DNA from: an uncultured Prevotellaceae bacterium
GTDB taxonomy: Bacteria > Bacteroidota > Bacteroidia > Bacteroidales > Bacteroidaceae
Assembly: GCA_902768105.1 (NCBI GenBank)
Contig: CACXJZ010000043.1
Coordinates: forward strand, 1-55,044
Length of the DNA stretch: 55,044 nucleotides
Reading direction: 5' to 3'
The notes below the pieces were generated by a model. The model was not told the DNA's origin. It searched no databases and saw nothing but the letters and a program-made list of their open reading frames with translations. Numbering within the stretch: position 1 is the stretch's first letter; every line of letters starts with the position of its first letter. This document shows, in pieces, positions 40,659 to 48,824 of this stretch. Made by a program: the position numbers and the translations under genes.

Positions 40659-41173
40659 GATGCTATCTGCGCAAAATGCTCAATATGATTATCAATATAG
40701 TCGGCTATCCCGGCCGTCCACTCCTCCTCGTGCTCCACGAAGGCATCGTCGAGCGTGTCAAACTCAGAGAAACGCTCGAACAGTGCCATAAACTCCTCGT
40801 CCGTGCAGTCACGTTCTATCTCCTGGCCGTACTTCACATAAAGCGTATGGGCGTCATACACCAACTTTGAGAGGTCGCGCAGGCCCCATAGTCTGAAGGC
40901 TTTGGCAACAGGGTTCTTGAACATGAACGGACCATAACCGTTATGGATGAGTTGCACAAAGCCGCCGTCCATCACCTCCGAGTGCAGACTGTCCCACGCC
41001 AGCAGCGTTACCTGATCGGCTGTCAACTGGCTCATCGTCTCTGCCGTCAACTCTCCGCCAATGGCTTCGCGCAGGGCCGTAACAAAAGTGCCCACGAAAG
41101 CATCCATACCCTCAGCAGCAGCCTGTCGCAACGCTGCATCCTCTATCTTTACTTCAATCATCTTCTGCTCCAT
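40655..41173 (-). CDS. DMP19/DUF4375-like protein
   Basis: The 172-residue cytoplasmic protein has the central words [21 protein letters not shown] and [17 protein letters not shown], which fit the DUF4375 (DMP19-like) family. The function is unknown; the family fold resembles a DNA-mimic protein. The first ATG (41173) overlaps the lipoprotein gene by 20 bases; ATG 41161 would overlap by 8. Confidence 0.8.
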   Translation of the reverse strand: MEQKMIEVKIEDAALRQAAAEGMDAFVGTFVTALREAIGGELTAETMSQLTADQVTLLAWDSLHSEVMDGGFVQLIHNGYGPFMFKNPVAKAFRLWGLRDLSKLVYDAHTLYVKYGQEIERDCTDEEFMALFERFSEFDTLDDAFVEHEEEWTAGIADYIDNHIEHFAQIAS

Positions 41174-41828
41174 GATTCAATTTGTTATTCTCCAGTTCGA
41201 AGAAGCGACCGTCGCGACCTATGCTGAACACCGACACGCCTTCCAGCTGCCGGCTGTCATCCACATAGGACTGAAACACCTCCTGCATGTAAATCTCGTA
41301 GCGGCTCGTCACGCTGAACTCCACACGGAAAGCACCCAGATCCTCTTCGTCAGTAAACTCGTCTTCTTCTGGCTCCGTCTGTTCATACAGCGTCAGCTCG
41401 TCAACGGGTTCCCACGTCTTGGGCGTCAACGTCACCATCTTGACCACAGGCTCGCCCTGCGCATCCTCGCCACCAACAATCACCACGTGAATGCTGTCCT
41501 TGTCAGGCAGGCGGATGGCCTTCGTCCTCGTCAGGTTTTCCACGCCCAGCAGCGAGGGGACCATCGTAGGAGGCATGTCGCCAAAGCCGGGCAGGGCACG
41601 TTCGAACCCCTCCTCGTAAGTGACGGGCAGCGTCCTGTAAGGCAGCTGCATAATCATCTCTTCCTCGACAGAACCGTATGTGCGCGGCTTCTCCAGGTGA
41701 GCCAGCCGTTCCAGACTGTCCTCACGCATCAGCTCCTCCTGCGAGGGCAACGGTCGTTGGTTATTGTTACATCCCCAGCCCGTCACCAGCGCAAACGTCA
41801 AGACCAAGTATGGCCACACTTTCTTCAT
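41154..41828 (-). CDS. Lipoprotein of unknown function, head of the smpB-metH operon
   Basis: The 224-residue protein starts at ATG 41828. It has a lipoprotein signal with lipobox VTGWGC, then NNNQRPLPSQEEL. The middle is rich in Glu and Pro (about 150-175, YEQTEPEEDEFTDEED). I do not recognise the family. A -7 box lies just upstream (41837-41844). It begins a run of six closely spaced genes ending with the GHL10 hydrolase. Confidence 0.75.
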   Translation of the reverse strand: MKKVWPYLVLTFALVTGWGCNNNQRPLPSQEELMREDSLERLAHLEKPRTYGSVEEEMIMQLPYRTLPVTYEEGFERALPGFGDMPPTMVPSLLGVENLTRTKAIRLPDKDSIHVVIVGGEDAQGEPVVKMVTLTPKTWEPVDELTLYEQTEPEEDEFTDEEDLGAFRVEFSVTSRYEIYMQEVFQSYVDDSRQLEGVSVFSIGRDGRFFELENNKLNHGAEDD

Positions 41829-41836
41829 AACGGGTG

Positions 41837-41844
41837 CAAAGATA
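41837..41844 (-). promoter_or_regulatory. -7 box of the six-gene smpB-metH operon
   Basis: CAAAGATA on the plus strand reads TATCTTTG on the minus strand, 8 bases before the lipoprotein ATG. Confidence 0.65.
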
Positions 41845-41896
41845 CTTTCTTTTTCTGAAAACACCTAAACTTCGCGTACCTTTTTTTATATATTGT

Positions 41897-41927
41897 TTTG
41901 TTTTCCGCCCGAAAAACACTACCTTTG
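41897..41927 (+). promoter_or_regulatory. Promoter of topB
   Basis: TTTG at 41897-41900 and TACCTTTG at 41920-41927 have a 19-base spacer; the ATG follows after 8 bases. Confidence 0.75.
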
Positions 41928-41935
41928 CAGGCACT

Positions 41936-43765
41936 ATGACAGTATGTATTGCAGAAAAGCCCAGCGTGGCACGCGACATTGCACGCATCATTGGGGCTAC
42001 AGCCTCGAAAGACGGCTATATGGAAGGTAATGGCTATCAGGTGACGTGGACCTACGGACACCTGTGTACGCTGAAGGAACCGCACGACTATACCCCCATG
42101 TGGAAAACATGGAGCCTGACCTCGCTGCCTATGATTCCCCAACGTTTTGGCATCAAACTCATTGAACAGGAGCACATCACCAAGCAGTTTGCCGTCATCG
42201 AGCGGCTCATGCAACAGGCTGACGCCATCGTCAACTGCGGTGACGCCGGACAGGAGGGTGAACTCATACAGCGCTGGGTAATGCAAAAGGCTGGCGCAAA
42301 GTGTCCTGTGAAACGCCTATGGATTTCGTCGATGACTGACGAGGCCATCCGCGAGGGTTTCGCACAACTCAAGGACCAGCAAGACTATCAGCCGCTCTAC
42401 ATGGCAGGACTGTCACGCGCCATTGGCGACTGGCTCCTAGGCATGAATGCCACACGTCTTTACACGCTGAAGTACGGGCAAAACCGCCAGGTGCTCTCTA
42501 TTGGACGTGTGCAGACGCCCACGCTCGCCCTTATCGTGAATCGCCAAAAAGAGATACAGAACTTCAAGCCAGAGCCTTACTGGGTGCTAGCCACTGTCTA
42601 TCGTGATACCACGTTTACTGCCACGAAGGGAAAGTTTACGAGCAAGGAAGAGGGTGAACAGGCGTTCCAAGCCATTGAGGGAAAGCCGTTTGTCATCACG
42701 AAGGTTGAGAAGAAGGAGGGCAAGGAGGCTCCTCCACAGCTCTACGACCTGACGAGCCTGCAGGTAGATTGTAATAAGAAGTTCGGCTTCTCGGCAGAAC
42801 AGACGCTGAACCTCATCCAGTCGCTCTACGAGCATAAGTTTACCACCTATCCACGTGTGGATACGCAATACCTGTCGGACGACATCTATCCCAAGTGTCC
42901 GCAGACGCTGAACGGACTGTTTCAGGTGAAGGTCAATGGAGTAGCCCCCTATGCCGACCTCATACGGCCCATCGGCGGCAAGGCGCTCAGGAAGTCGAAG
43001 AAAGTCTTTGATACATCGAAAGTTACTGACCACCATGCTATTATCCCCACTGGCGTCATCCCCCAAAGCCTGAGCGATGCTGAACGTAAGGTGTATGACC
43101 TCGTGGCTCGCCGCTTCATTGGCGTGTTCCTGCCTGACTGCAAGTTCTCGACAACAACGGTACTGGGCGAGGTTGACAGTATAGAATTTAAGGTGACAGG
43201 AAAAGAGATTCTGGAACCTGGATGGAGAGTAGTCCGAGAAAAAGGGGCAGAAAACTCAGAGAACTCCGAAAACACCGAAAACACCGAAGAAAAAACACTC
43301 CCCACCTTCGAAAAAGGCGAAAGCGGTCCTCACAAGCCCACGCTGACAGAGAAGATGACCACGCCCCCGCCCTATTACACAGAGGCCACGCTGCTGAGGG
43401 CAATGGAGACGGCAGGCAAGTTTGTGGAGGACGAAGAACTGCGTGCAGCCATGAAGGAGAACGGCATCGGACGCCCATCGAGTCGTGCCAGCATCATTGA
43501 GACACTCTTCAAGCGCCACTACATCAAGCGCGAGCGCAAGCGTCTGGTGGCCACAGAGACGGGCATCGAGCTCATCGACCTCATTCGCGAAGACCTGTTG
43601 AAGAGCTGCGAGCTGACAGGCATCTGGGAGAAAAAGCTGCGCGACATCGAGCATCAGACATACGACGCCCAGCAGTTCATCAACGAGCTGAAGCAGCAGG
43701 TTACAGACATCGTCAACGACGTGATGAGCGACCCCACAAACCGTCGCATCACCGTCACACAATAA
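41936..43765 (+). CDS. topB: DNA topoisomerase III
   Basis: The 609-residue type IA topoisomerase starts with the TOPRIM sequence CIAEKPSVARDIA. NCGDAGQEGELIQRW follows as the acidic metal site. The catalytic Tyr lies in TTYPRVD (about residue 305), then DHHAIIPTG. It decatenates DNA. The start at 41936 follows the promoter; a longer frame from 41834 crosses it. Residues about 440-452 are built of ENS/ENT triplets from a 9-base microsatellite, in the region before TLTEKMTTPPPYYTEATLL. Chromosomal topB is common in Bacteroidota, so it need not mark a mobile element. Confidence 0.95.
   Translation: MTVCIAEKPSVARDIARIIGATASKDGYMEGNGYQVTWTYGHLCTLKEPHDYTPMWKTWSLTSLPMIPQRFGIKLIEQEHITKQFAVIERLMQQADAIVNCGDAGQEGELIQRWVMQKAGAKCPVKRLWISSMTDEAIREGFAQLKDQQDYQPLYMAGLSRAIGDWLLGMNATRLYTLKYGQNRQVLSIGRVQTPTLALIVNRQKEIQNFKPEPYWVLATVYRDTTFTATKGKFTSKEEGEQAFQAIEGKPFVITKVEKKEGKEAPPQLYDLTSLQVDCNKKFGFSAEQTLNLIQSLYEHKFTTYPRVDTQYLSDDIYPKCPQTLNGLFQVKVNGVAPYADLIRPIGGKALRKSKKVFDTSKVTDHHAIIPTGVIPQSLSDAERKVYDLVARRFIGVFLPDCKFSTTTVLGEVDSIEFKVTGKEILEPGWRVVREKGAENSENSENTENTEEKTLPTFEKGESGPHKPTLTEKMTTPPPYYTEATLLRAMETAGKFVEDEELRAAMKENGIGRPSSRASIIETLFKRHYIKRERKRLVATETGIELIDLIREDLLKSCELTGIWEKKLRDIEHQTYDAQQFINELKQQVTDIVNDVMSDPTNRRITVTQ
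43247..43295 (+). repeat. 9-base microsatellite inside topB
   Basis: Units GAAAACTCA, GAGAACTCC, GAAAACACC, GAAAACACC and GAAGAAAAA are consecutive and encode ENS, ENS, ENT, ENT. The unit resembles that in mrp at 9988-10023. Confidence 0.8.
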
Positions 43766-43793
43766 ATCTCTCTACATTGCGTTATAATAAGGT

Positions 43794-45806
43794 ATGCAAA
43801 AGAAGCTGTACCTTATATATATCATAGTCGTTGCTACGTTCCTGACAGGATGCGGAGCAGAGCAGGCTATGAAGAAAGGCGACAAGTTCTATGCGCTGGG
43901 CGAATACTACGACGCAGCGGCACAATACAAGAAAGCCTATCAGATGACGCCTGCAAAGGAGCGTCAGTTGCGTGGACAGCGTGCTGCAAAGCTGGCCGAC
44001 TGCTATCGGCGCATCAACTATACAGGGCGCGCCATAGCTGCCTACAATAACGTCATCCGCTACAAGCAGCAAGACTCGCTGACCTACTTCCTACTGGCAC
44101 AACAGCTGCTGAAGAACGGACAATACAAAGATGCTGCCAAGATGTTCCAGACGGCACTGGACTCTATGGAGATTACCGGTGAGAGTGGAGAGTTCAGAGG
44201 AATGATCAAGACAGGTCTCCGCTCTGCACAGCTGGCACCCCAATGGAAAGAAGAAGGTTCGCGCTACACAGTGAAGCGCATGGACATCTTCAATTCCAGA
44301 CGTGCCGACTACTCCCCCGTGCTGGCCGGCAGCAACAACGAGATACTCTACTTCACCTCGACACGTAACGAGGCACGCGGCGACGAGTACAGCGGCATTA
44401 CAGGCACGAAGAATGCCGACATCTTCATGGCCACCAAAAACGAGCAAGGACAATGGCAACGGCCCATTTCCATCGATACAGACCTGAACTCATCGGAGGA
44501 CGAGGGAGCATGCTGCCTGACGCCTGACGGCAGGACGATGTACCTTACCGTCTGCAAGACCAATCCGGAATACCCACGCTTTGCCACCATTGCCACAGCC
44601 CCACGCTCTGACGCCGCCTGGGGCAAGCCCACCACGCTACAGCTCAGCAAGGATACGCTGTCACTCTTTGCCCATCCTGCCGTCAGTCCTGACGGACAGT
44701 GGCTCTACTTCACCAGCGACATGCCTGGCGGACTGGGCGGACTGGACCTCTGGCGCGTACGCATCACAGATCATGGGCCTGGGGGAGTGGAAAATCTGGG
44801 TGCTCCCGTCAACACCCCAGGCAACGAGGAATTCCCGACATTCCGTCCCAACGGCGACCTCTACTTCTCGAGCGATGGCCATGAGGGCATGGGCGGACTC
44901 GACATCTACATCGCCCATCCAGACACATTACGCGAATGGATTATCGAGCATCCCAGCTATCCGCTGAACAGCAACGGCGACGACTTCGGCATGACGTTCG
45001 AAGGGGTGTTCAATCGTGGATACTTCTCCAGTAATCGCGGCGATGCACGCGGCTGGGACCACATCTACAGCTTCTCTAATCCAGAGATTATGCAGACGGT
45101 CAAGGGCTGGGTGTACGAGAAGGACGGCTACGAGCTGCCGGCAGCCCAAGTGTTTATGGTAGGCAACGACGGCACGAACCTGAGACTGGGTGTCCGCGGC
45201 GACGGCTCGTTCGTTCAAGAAGTGAGGCCTGGTGTTGACTACGTGCTGCTCGCCACCTGCAACGGTTACCTGAACCACGCAGAACAAATCAGCGTCGTGC
45301 ATACAGAAGAATCGGAAGAGCACACGCTGCAATTCCCCTTGGCCTCTATCACGGCTCCCGTACTCATTGACAACATCTTCTACGACTTCGACCGTGCCAC
45401 GTTACGCCCAGAGTCAAAGACCGCTCTCGACTCGCTGGTGCTGCTGTTGCAGGAGAACCCCAACGTGACCATCGAGCTGAGTGCTCACTGCGACTACAAA
45501 GGTTCTTCAGAATACAACAAACGACTCTCGCAGCGACGTGCGGAGTCGGTTGTTAACTACTTGATTGAACACGGAATACAGAAAGACCGTCTGACCCCAG
45601 TAGGCTATGGTAAAGAGGTTCCCAAGACGGTTCGCAAGAAGCTGACGGAGCGTTATCCTTTCCTGAAAGAAGGCGATGTGCTGACACAGGAATTCATTGA
45701 GCAGCTGAAACCTGAAGAACAGGAACCCTGTAACCAGCTGAACCGTCGTACAGAGTTCCGCGTGCTGCGCACCACCTACGGCATGACTACCACACCCATC
45801 GACTGA
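43794..45806 (+). CDS. PorE-like OmpA-family lipoprotein (TPR, beta-propeller, OmpA)
   Basis: The 670-residue lipoprotein has lipobox FLTGCG, then TPR repeats (about 25-150) and a PD40/WD40-type beta-propeller (about 165-420) with repeats such as YFTSTRNEARGDEYSG, YFTSDMPGGLGGLDLW and YFSSDGHEGMGGLDIY. A carboxypeptidase-regulatory-like domain (about 430-510) and an OmpA peptidoglycan-binding domain (about 525-665, with NIFYDFDRATLRPES and YNKRLSQRRAESVVNYL) complete it. This order and length match PorE of the type IX secretion system in Porphyromonas. It would anchor the secretion complex to peptidoglycan. No other type IX genes are in the window. Confidence 0.75.
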   Translation: MQKKLYLIYIIVVATFLTGCGAEQAMKKGDKFYALGEYYDAAAQYKKAYQMTPAKERQLRGQRAAKLADCYRRINYTGRAIAAYNNVIRYKQQDSLTYFLLAQQLLKNGQYKDAAKMFQTALDSMEITGESGEFRGMIKTGLRSAQLAPQWKEEGSRYTVKRMDIFNSRRADYSPVLAGSNNEILYFTSTRNEARGDEYSGITGTKNADIFMATKNEQGQWQRPISIDTDLNSSEDEGACCLTPDGRTMYLTVCKTNPEYPRFATIATAPRSDAAWGKPTTLQLSKDTLSLFAHPAVSPDGQWLYFTSDMPGGLGGLDLWRVRITDHGPGGVENLGAPVNTPGNEEFPTFRPNGDLYFSSDGHEGMGGLDIYIAHPDTLREWIIEHPSYPLNSNGDDFGMTFEGVFNRGYFSSNRGDARGWDHIYSFSNPEIMQTVKGWVYEKDGYELPAAQVFMVGNDGTNLRLGVRGDGSFVQEVRPGVDYVLLATCNGYLNHAEQISVVHTEESEEHTLQFPLASITAPVLIDNIFYDFDRATLRPESKTALDSLVLLLQENPNVTIELSAHCDYKGSSEYNKRLSQRRAESVVNYLIEHGIQKDRLTPVGYGKEVPKTVRKKLTERYPFLKEGDVLTQEFIEQLKPEEQEPCNQLNRRTEFRVLRTTYGMTTTPID

Positions 45807-46185
45807 CCCAGCGTGTGAGTCCGATAACGGAGAGCACCATCAGCACCACCAGCGACAGCAGGATGGTGAGCAGCGGCGTGGCCGTTGCACCTTCTGTCAG
45901 CATGGACAGGTCGAACGATGTAGGCAGTATGCGCAGAAACACTTCCACGTTCGTCAGGAACACAACCACCTGCGTCACCAGCGCTGTCAGATCCTGCAGA
46001 TAGAAGAACACCACCACGGCCACAGCAATGCAGAACAGCGTCCACAGTCTCTGGGCACACAGCGTAGAGCGTTTCTGGGCACCAATGGCCACCATCACAC
46101 GTTCGCTGAAACCGTTGTCTTCAATCTGCTGCACGGCAGCTTCCCTGAAGAATTGTTCAATCAATATGTTATCATTTTCGTTCAT
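45787..46185 (-). CDS. Small membrane protein after the sigma factor (DUF5056-like)
   Basis: The 132-residue protein has a polar N-terminus (NILIEQFFREAAVQQIEDNGFSERVM) and then two hydrophobic regions (about 46-75 and 103-125). The N-terminal part resembles DUF5056 proteins found after ECF sigma genes in Bacteroidota, where an anti-sigma or signalling role is plausible. It overlaps the sigma gene by 14 bases and the PorE-like gene, tail to tail, by 20 bases. Confidence 0.7.
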   Translation of the reverse strand: MNENDNILIEQFFREAAVQQIEDNGFSERVMVAIGAQKRSTLCAQRLWTLFCIAVAVVVFFYLQDLTALVTQVVVFLTNVEVFLRILPTSFDLSMLTEGATATPLLTILLSLVVLMVLSVIGLTRWVSRWVW

Positions 46186-46735
46186 AGCCGTTTTGTTTTA
46201 AGTAGGTTGCGAGTTTTTCCTTTCCTCTCGACAGATGCGACTTAACGGTACCTGTAGGCATTCCCGTAATGCTGGCAATCTCGTCGATGGGTCTGCCGTC
46301 AATGAGCTGTAGCGTGATGCACGTCCGCTCATCCTCCTTCAGTATGGCGAGGGCGGACATGATGTCCATTTTAAGAGGAGCCTCCCTAAATCCCTCCGAA
46401 AGGAGGGACTTGCCTACGGAGTCGGTAAGTGAGCCTCCCCCTTCGGGGAGGTTTAGTGGGGCTTTTTTTCTCTTATAGTCATAGAACACGTTATAGGCAA
46501 TGCGCATGAGCCAGGTAGAGAACGCGGCAGAGCCACGAAACTGGCGTATGTTGGTGTAAGCCTTGATAAACGTGTCCTGTGCCAGGTCGTCGCTCAACTG
46601 GCTGTCTCCCATTGTCTGGTGCAGGAAGAACCTGCGCACAGGCGACTGGTATTTGACAACCAGCTTGTCGAAAGCCTTCTTGTTGCCAAATACCGCCACT
46701 TGGGTTACGAGAGATATGTCGTTGAGCGATGTCAT
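46172..46735 (-). CDS. ECF-type RNA polymerase sigma factor with repeat-derived linker
   Basis: The 187-residue protein has sigma region 2 (about 8-90, DDLAQDTFIKAYTNIRQFRG and FSTWLMRIAYNVFYDYKR) and region 4 (about 127-180, ERTCITLQLIDGRPIDEIASITGMPTGTVKSHLSRGKEKL). Between them, residues about 92-120 (starting APLNLPEGGGS) are encoded by an 83-base repeat element, placed exactly in the flexible linker between the two domains. It likely directs transcription of its operon or of an envelope regulon. Genes of small membrane proteins sit on both sides in the operon. Confidence 0.92.
   Translation of the reverse strand: MTSLNDISLVTQVAVFGNKKAFDKLVVKYQSPVRRFFLHQTMGDSQLSDDLAQDTFIKAYTNIRQFRGSAAFSTWLMRIAYNVFYDYKRKKAPLNLPEGGGSLTDSVGKSLLSEGFREAPLKMDIMSALAILKEDERTCITLQLIDGRPIDEIASITGMPTGTVKSHLSRGKEKLATYLKQNGYERK
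46380..46462 (-). repeat. 83-base REPIN-like element inside the sigma factor gene
   Basis: This is the same element as at 27840-27922, the same length, in the same reading frame relative to the gene. The two palindromes are CCTCCCC-gaa-GGGGGAGG and TCCCTCC-tttc-GGAGGGA on the minus strand. By eye about 75 of 83 bases match. Confidence 0.9.
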
Positions 46736-46738
46736 GAC

Positions 46739-47431
46739 TTATTCTGCGTTATCAGTGGGTACCTCAGGAGGAGTCTGACGCTCATACTTGGGAGGCGTCT
46801 GACGAGGGATGTAGTCGTACGTTTTCTTCTCCGACTGCTTGTCGATGATAGCTATCACGAGCTTACCCAGTCCAATGAAGAACACCAGTGCGCCGATGCC
46901 GAAACCGAGTTTGCCGATGATGCACCCCAGGAAGACCATCAGGCCGATGCCTAAGAATATCTGCGTCACGCCTCCACGATAGTTGCTGGTAGTTGCTATC
47001 GGCGTATCGCGAAGCAGCTGGTCAGGAACAGGCTGTCCGTTCTGGATGGCCATCTGCGCCAGCTTCAGCTTGTCTTTGCGACCCTTGTTGATGAAGTAGA
47101 AGATAGCTGCAATGATGAATACTGGTGACAGCAGGAACAAGATGAGAACAATACAGATTATGAAAAACATTCCTGCAAAATCGTCAAGGTCAAATGAGTC
47201 AAAGAAACGGAGGGGTGTGCTTACCTGAATGTGTGTTGTAGGATTGACAACATAGGTAGAGTCGGCAACTGCCCCTGTGGTGTCAGAGAATGCTTCAATG
47301 CCGGAAGTGTCAGCAGATGTCGCTGGTACAGTGGTCGTTACATTCGCGCTGTGGCGATGTTTCTGGGCTGCGGCCTGCGTCGTTGTGGCAAGCGTGAGCA
47401 GCATTGTGATTGCAATTAGATACTGTTTCAT
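46739..47431 (-). CDS. Membrane protein upstream of the sigma factor (DUF6249-like)
   Basis: The 230-residue protein starts at ATG 47431, which begins a signal sequence (cleavage near QAAAQ). A Thr/Ser/Ala-rich segment (about 25-70) is followed by a helix (about 88-115) and two further helices (about 160-205). The tail is Pro/Glu-rich (YIPRQTPPKYERQTPPEVP). The layout fits the DUF6249 type. It is 3 bases from the sigma gene and may take part in the same regulatory circuit. Confidence 0.7.
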   Translation of the reverse strand: MKQYLIAITMLLTLATTTQAAAQKHRHSANVTTTVPATSADTSGIEAFSDTTGAVADSTYVVNPTTHIQVSTPLRFFDSFDLDDFAGMFFIICIVLILFLLSPVFIIAAIFYFINKGRKDKLKLAQMAIQNGQPVPDQLLRDTPIATTSNYRGGVTQIFLGIGLMVFLGCIIGKLGFGIGALVFFIGLGKLVIAIIDKQSEKKTYDYIPRQTPPKYERQTPPEVPTDNAE

Positions 47432-47488
47432 ATTCGTTGTTTTTAAATTTTCTTCACCTGTTTGACGTATCTGTTGCCAAATTAGTTG

Positions 47489-47516
47489 CAAAGATGCAAT
47501 TTTTTTTTTACTTTTG
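47489..47516. promoter_or_regulatory. Divergent -7 boxes
   Basis: CAAAGATG (47489-47496) reads CATCTTTG on the minus strand, a near-consensus -7 box for the 47431 gene. TACTTTTG (47509-47516) serves the plus-strand methyltransferase, with ATG 9 bases later. Confidence 0.55.
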
Positions 47517-47525
47517 CAAGCAATT

Positions 47526-48824
47526 ATGGTAAATCTTCCAGAAGAATTTGTACGAGAGACGCGCCGCACAATGGGCGAGGAACGCTTCGGACGCTATTTG
47601 CAGGCGTTCGAGGAGGAGCCTCCTGTAAGCATCCGACTGAACCCCCGGAAAAGCCTCACCCCCAACCCCTCTCCGAGTAGAGAGGGGAGTTCAGAAGTCC
47701 CACAGGAAGGGTGGACGGTTATTGGTGGAGAGCCTGTGCCCTGGTGCGAACAGGGATATTACCTGCCCAAGCGTCCAAACTTCACGATGGACCCCCTGCT
47801 ACATGCCGGCTGCTACTACGTACAGGAAGCGTCGTCCATGTTTCTGGAGGAGGTGGTAAGGCAAACTTCTCCCCTCCCTAAACAGGGAGGGGCCGGAGGT
47901 GGGTCTGAGGTTCTCGATATGTGTGCAGCCCCTGGCGGCAAATCGACGTTGCTGCGCAGCATGCTGCCTGAGGAGTGCCAGCTCACATCGAACGAGCCCA
48001 TACGCAACCGCTATCAGGTGCTGGAAGAGAACGTGCTGAAGTGGGGCTACGCGAATCATACCGTCACCAACCTGTACCCACGCGACTTCGTGAAGCAGAA
48101 GCAGCGGTTCGACCTCATCCTCTGCGATGTGCCCTGCTCAGGCGAAGGCATGTTCCGCAAGGACCCTGCCACCATCAGCGAGTGGAGCCCGAAGAACGTG
48201 GAGCGCTGCTGGCAGCTGCAACGCGAGATTGTGAGCGACGCCTGGCAATGCCTCAACCCTGGCGGACTACTCATATATAGTACCTGTACCTTTAATACAA
48301 AGGAAAACGAGGAGAACGTACGCTGGTTCATGGAGGAGCTGGGAGCCGAGCTGCTACCCATAGAAACAAAGCCCGAGTGGAACATCACGGGTTCGCTGCT
48401 CATGGGCTTCGATGCCCCCGTCTATCGTTTCATTCCCGGCATCACACGGGGTGAAGGACTCTTCATGTGTGCAATGAAGAAGAAGGGGACCCACCCCCAA
48501 CCCCTCCCTGAATGGAGGGGAGAAAAAAAACATAGGGCAGGAATTTCACGCTTGCAAGCTAATTCCTCCCTTCCCTCACAGGGAGGGACTGGGGGTGAGT
48601 CTGTCCCCCTCTCCTACCAGCAGGCCATCGCCTACCTGCGCGGCGAGGCGCTGGTGCTGCCCGAGGACACGCCACGAGGCATCGTCAACGTCACGTTCCT
48701 CGGCCACGTGTTAGGGCAGATGAAGAACATTGGAACACGCGCCAACAACCTCTACCCCAAGGCATGGCGCATAAAAACGACACATATACCCAACGAATAT
48801 GAAGCAATACTTAGACATTCTTAA
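47526..48824 (+). CDS. RsmF/NOL1-NOP2-sun family rRNA m5C methyltransferase with three repeat insertions
   Basis: The 432-residue AdoMet-dependent RNA cytosine-C5 methyltransferase has the SAM motif [15 protein letters not shown], the motif [18 protein letters not shown] with its catalytic Cys, and [18 protein letters not shown] with the second Cys. A C-terminal PUA-like region ends the protein. Three REP-like insertions are in frame: [12 protein letters not shown] (about 43-54), [13 protein letters not shown] (about 116-128) and a longer one (about 322-357). They fall near or between domains. The end overlaps thyA by 26 bases. ATG 47526 is chosen because it follows the promoter. Confidence 0.9.
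   Translation: MVNLPEEFVRETRRTMGEERFGRYLQAFEEEPPVSIRLNPRKSLTPNPSPSREGSSEVPQEGWTVIGGEPVPWCEQGYYLPKRPNFTMDPLLHAGCYYVQEASSMFLEEVVRQTSPLPKQGGAGGGSEVLDMCAAPGGKSTLLRSMLPEECQLTSNEPIRNRYQVLEENVLKWGYANHTVTNLYPRDFVKQKQRFDLILCDVPCSGEGMFRKDPATISEWSPKNVERCWQLQREIVSDAWQCLNPGGLLIYSTCTFNTKENEENVRWFMEELGAELLPIETKPEWNITGSLLMGFDAPVYRFIPGITRGEGLFMCAMKKKGTHPQPLPEWRGEKKHRAGISRLQANSSLPSQGGTGGESVPLSYQQAIAYLRGEALVLPEDTPRGIVNVTFLGHVLGQMKNIGTRANNLYPKAWRIKTTHIPNEYEAILRHS
47654..47689 (+). repeat. REP-like palindrome 1 in the RsmF-like gene
   Basis: CCTCACCCCCAACCCCTCTC-cgagta-GAGAGGGGAG, translated [11 protein letters not shown]. Confidence 0.85.
47870..47905 (+). repeat. REP-like palindrome 2 in the RsmF-like gene
   Basis: CTCCCCTCCCT-aaac-AGGGAGGGGCCGGAGGTGGG, translated [12 protein letters not shown]. 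Confidence 0.85.
48492..48597 (+). repeat. 106-base composite REPIN-like element in the RsmF-like gene
   Basis: The outer ends CACCCCCAACCCCTCCCT and AGGGAGGGACTGGGGGTG are inverted repeats of 18 bases with two mismatches. The centre has AATT palindromes around GCTTGCAAGC. It is translated in frame as [13 protein letters not shown] followed by [13 protein letters not shown]. Confidence 0.85.

Noticed and set aside
41829-41935. Cobalamin riboswitch before the metH operon
   Set aside because: The gap between the operon start and topB is about 100 bases, holds two promoters and shows no B12-box or long leader.
41936-43765. topB as a sign of an integrated conjugative element
   Set aside because: No integrase, relaxase or tra genes surround it, and chromosomal topB is common in Bacteroidota.
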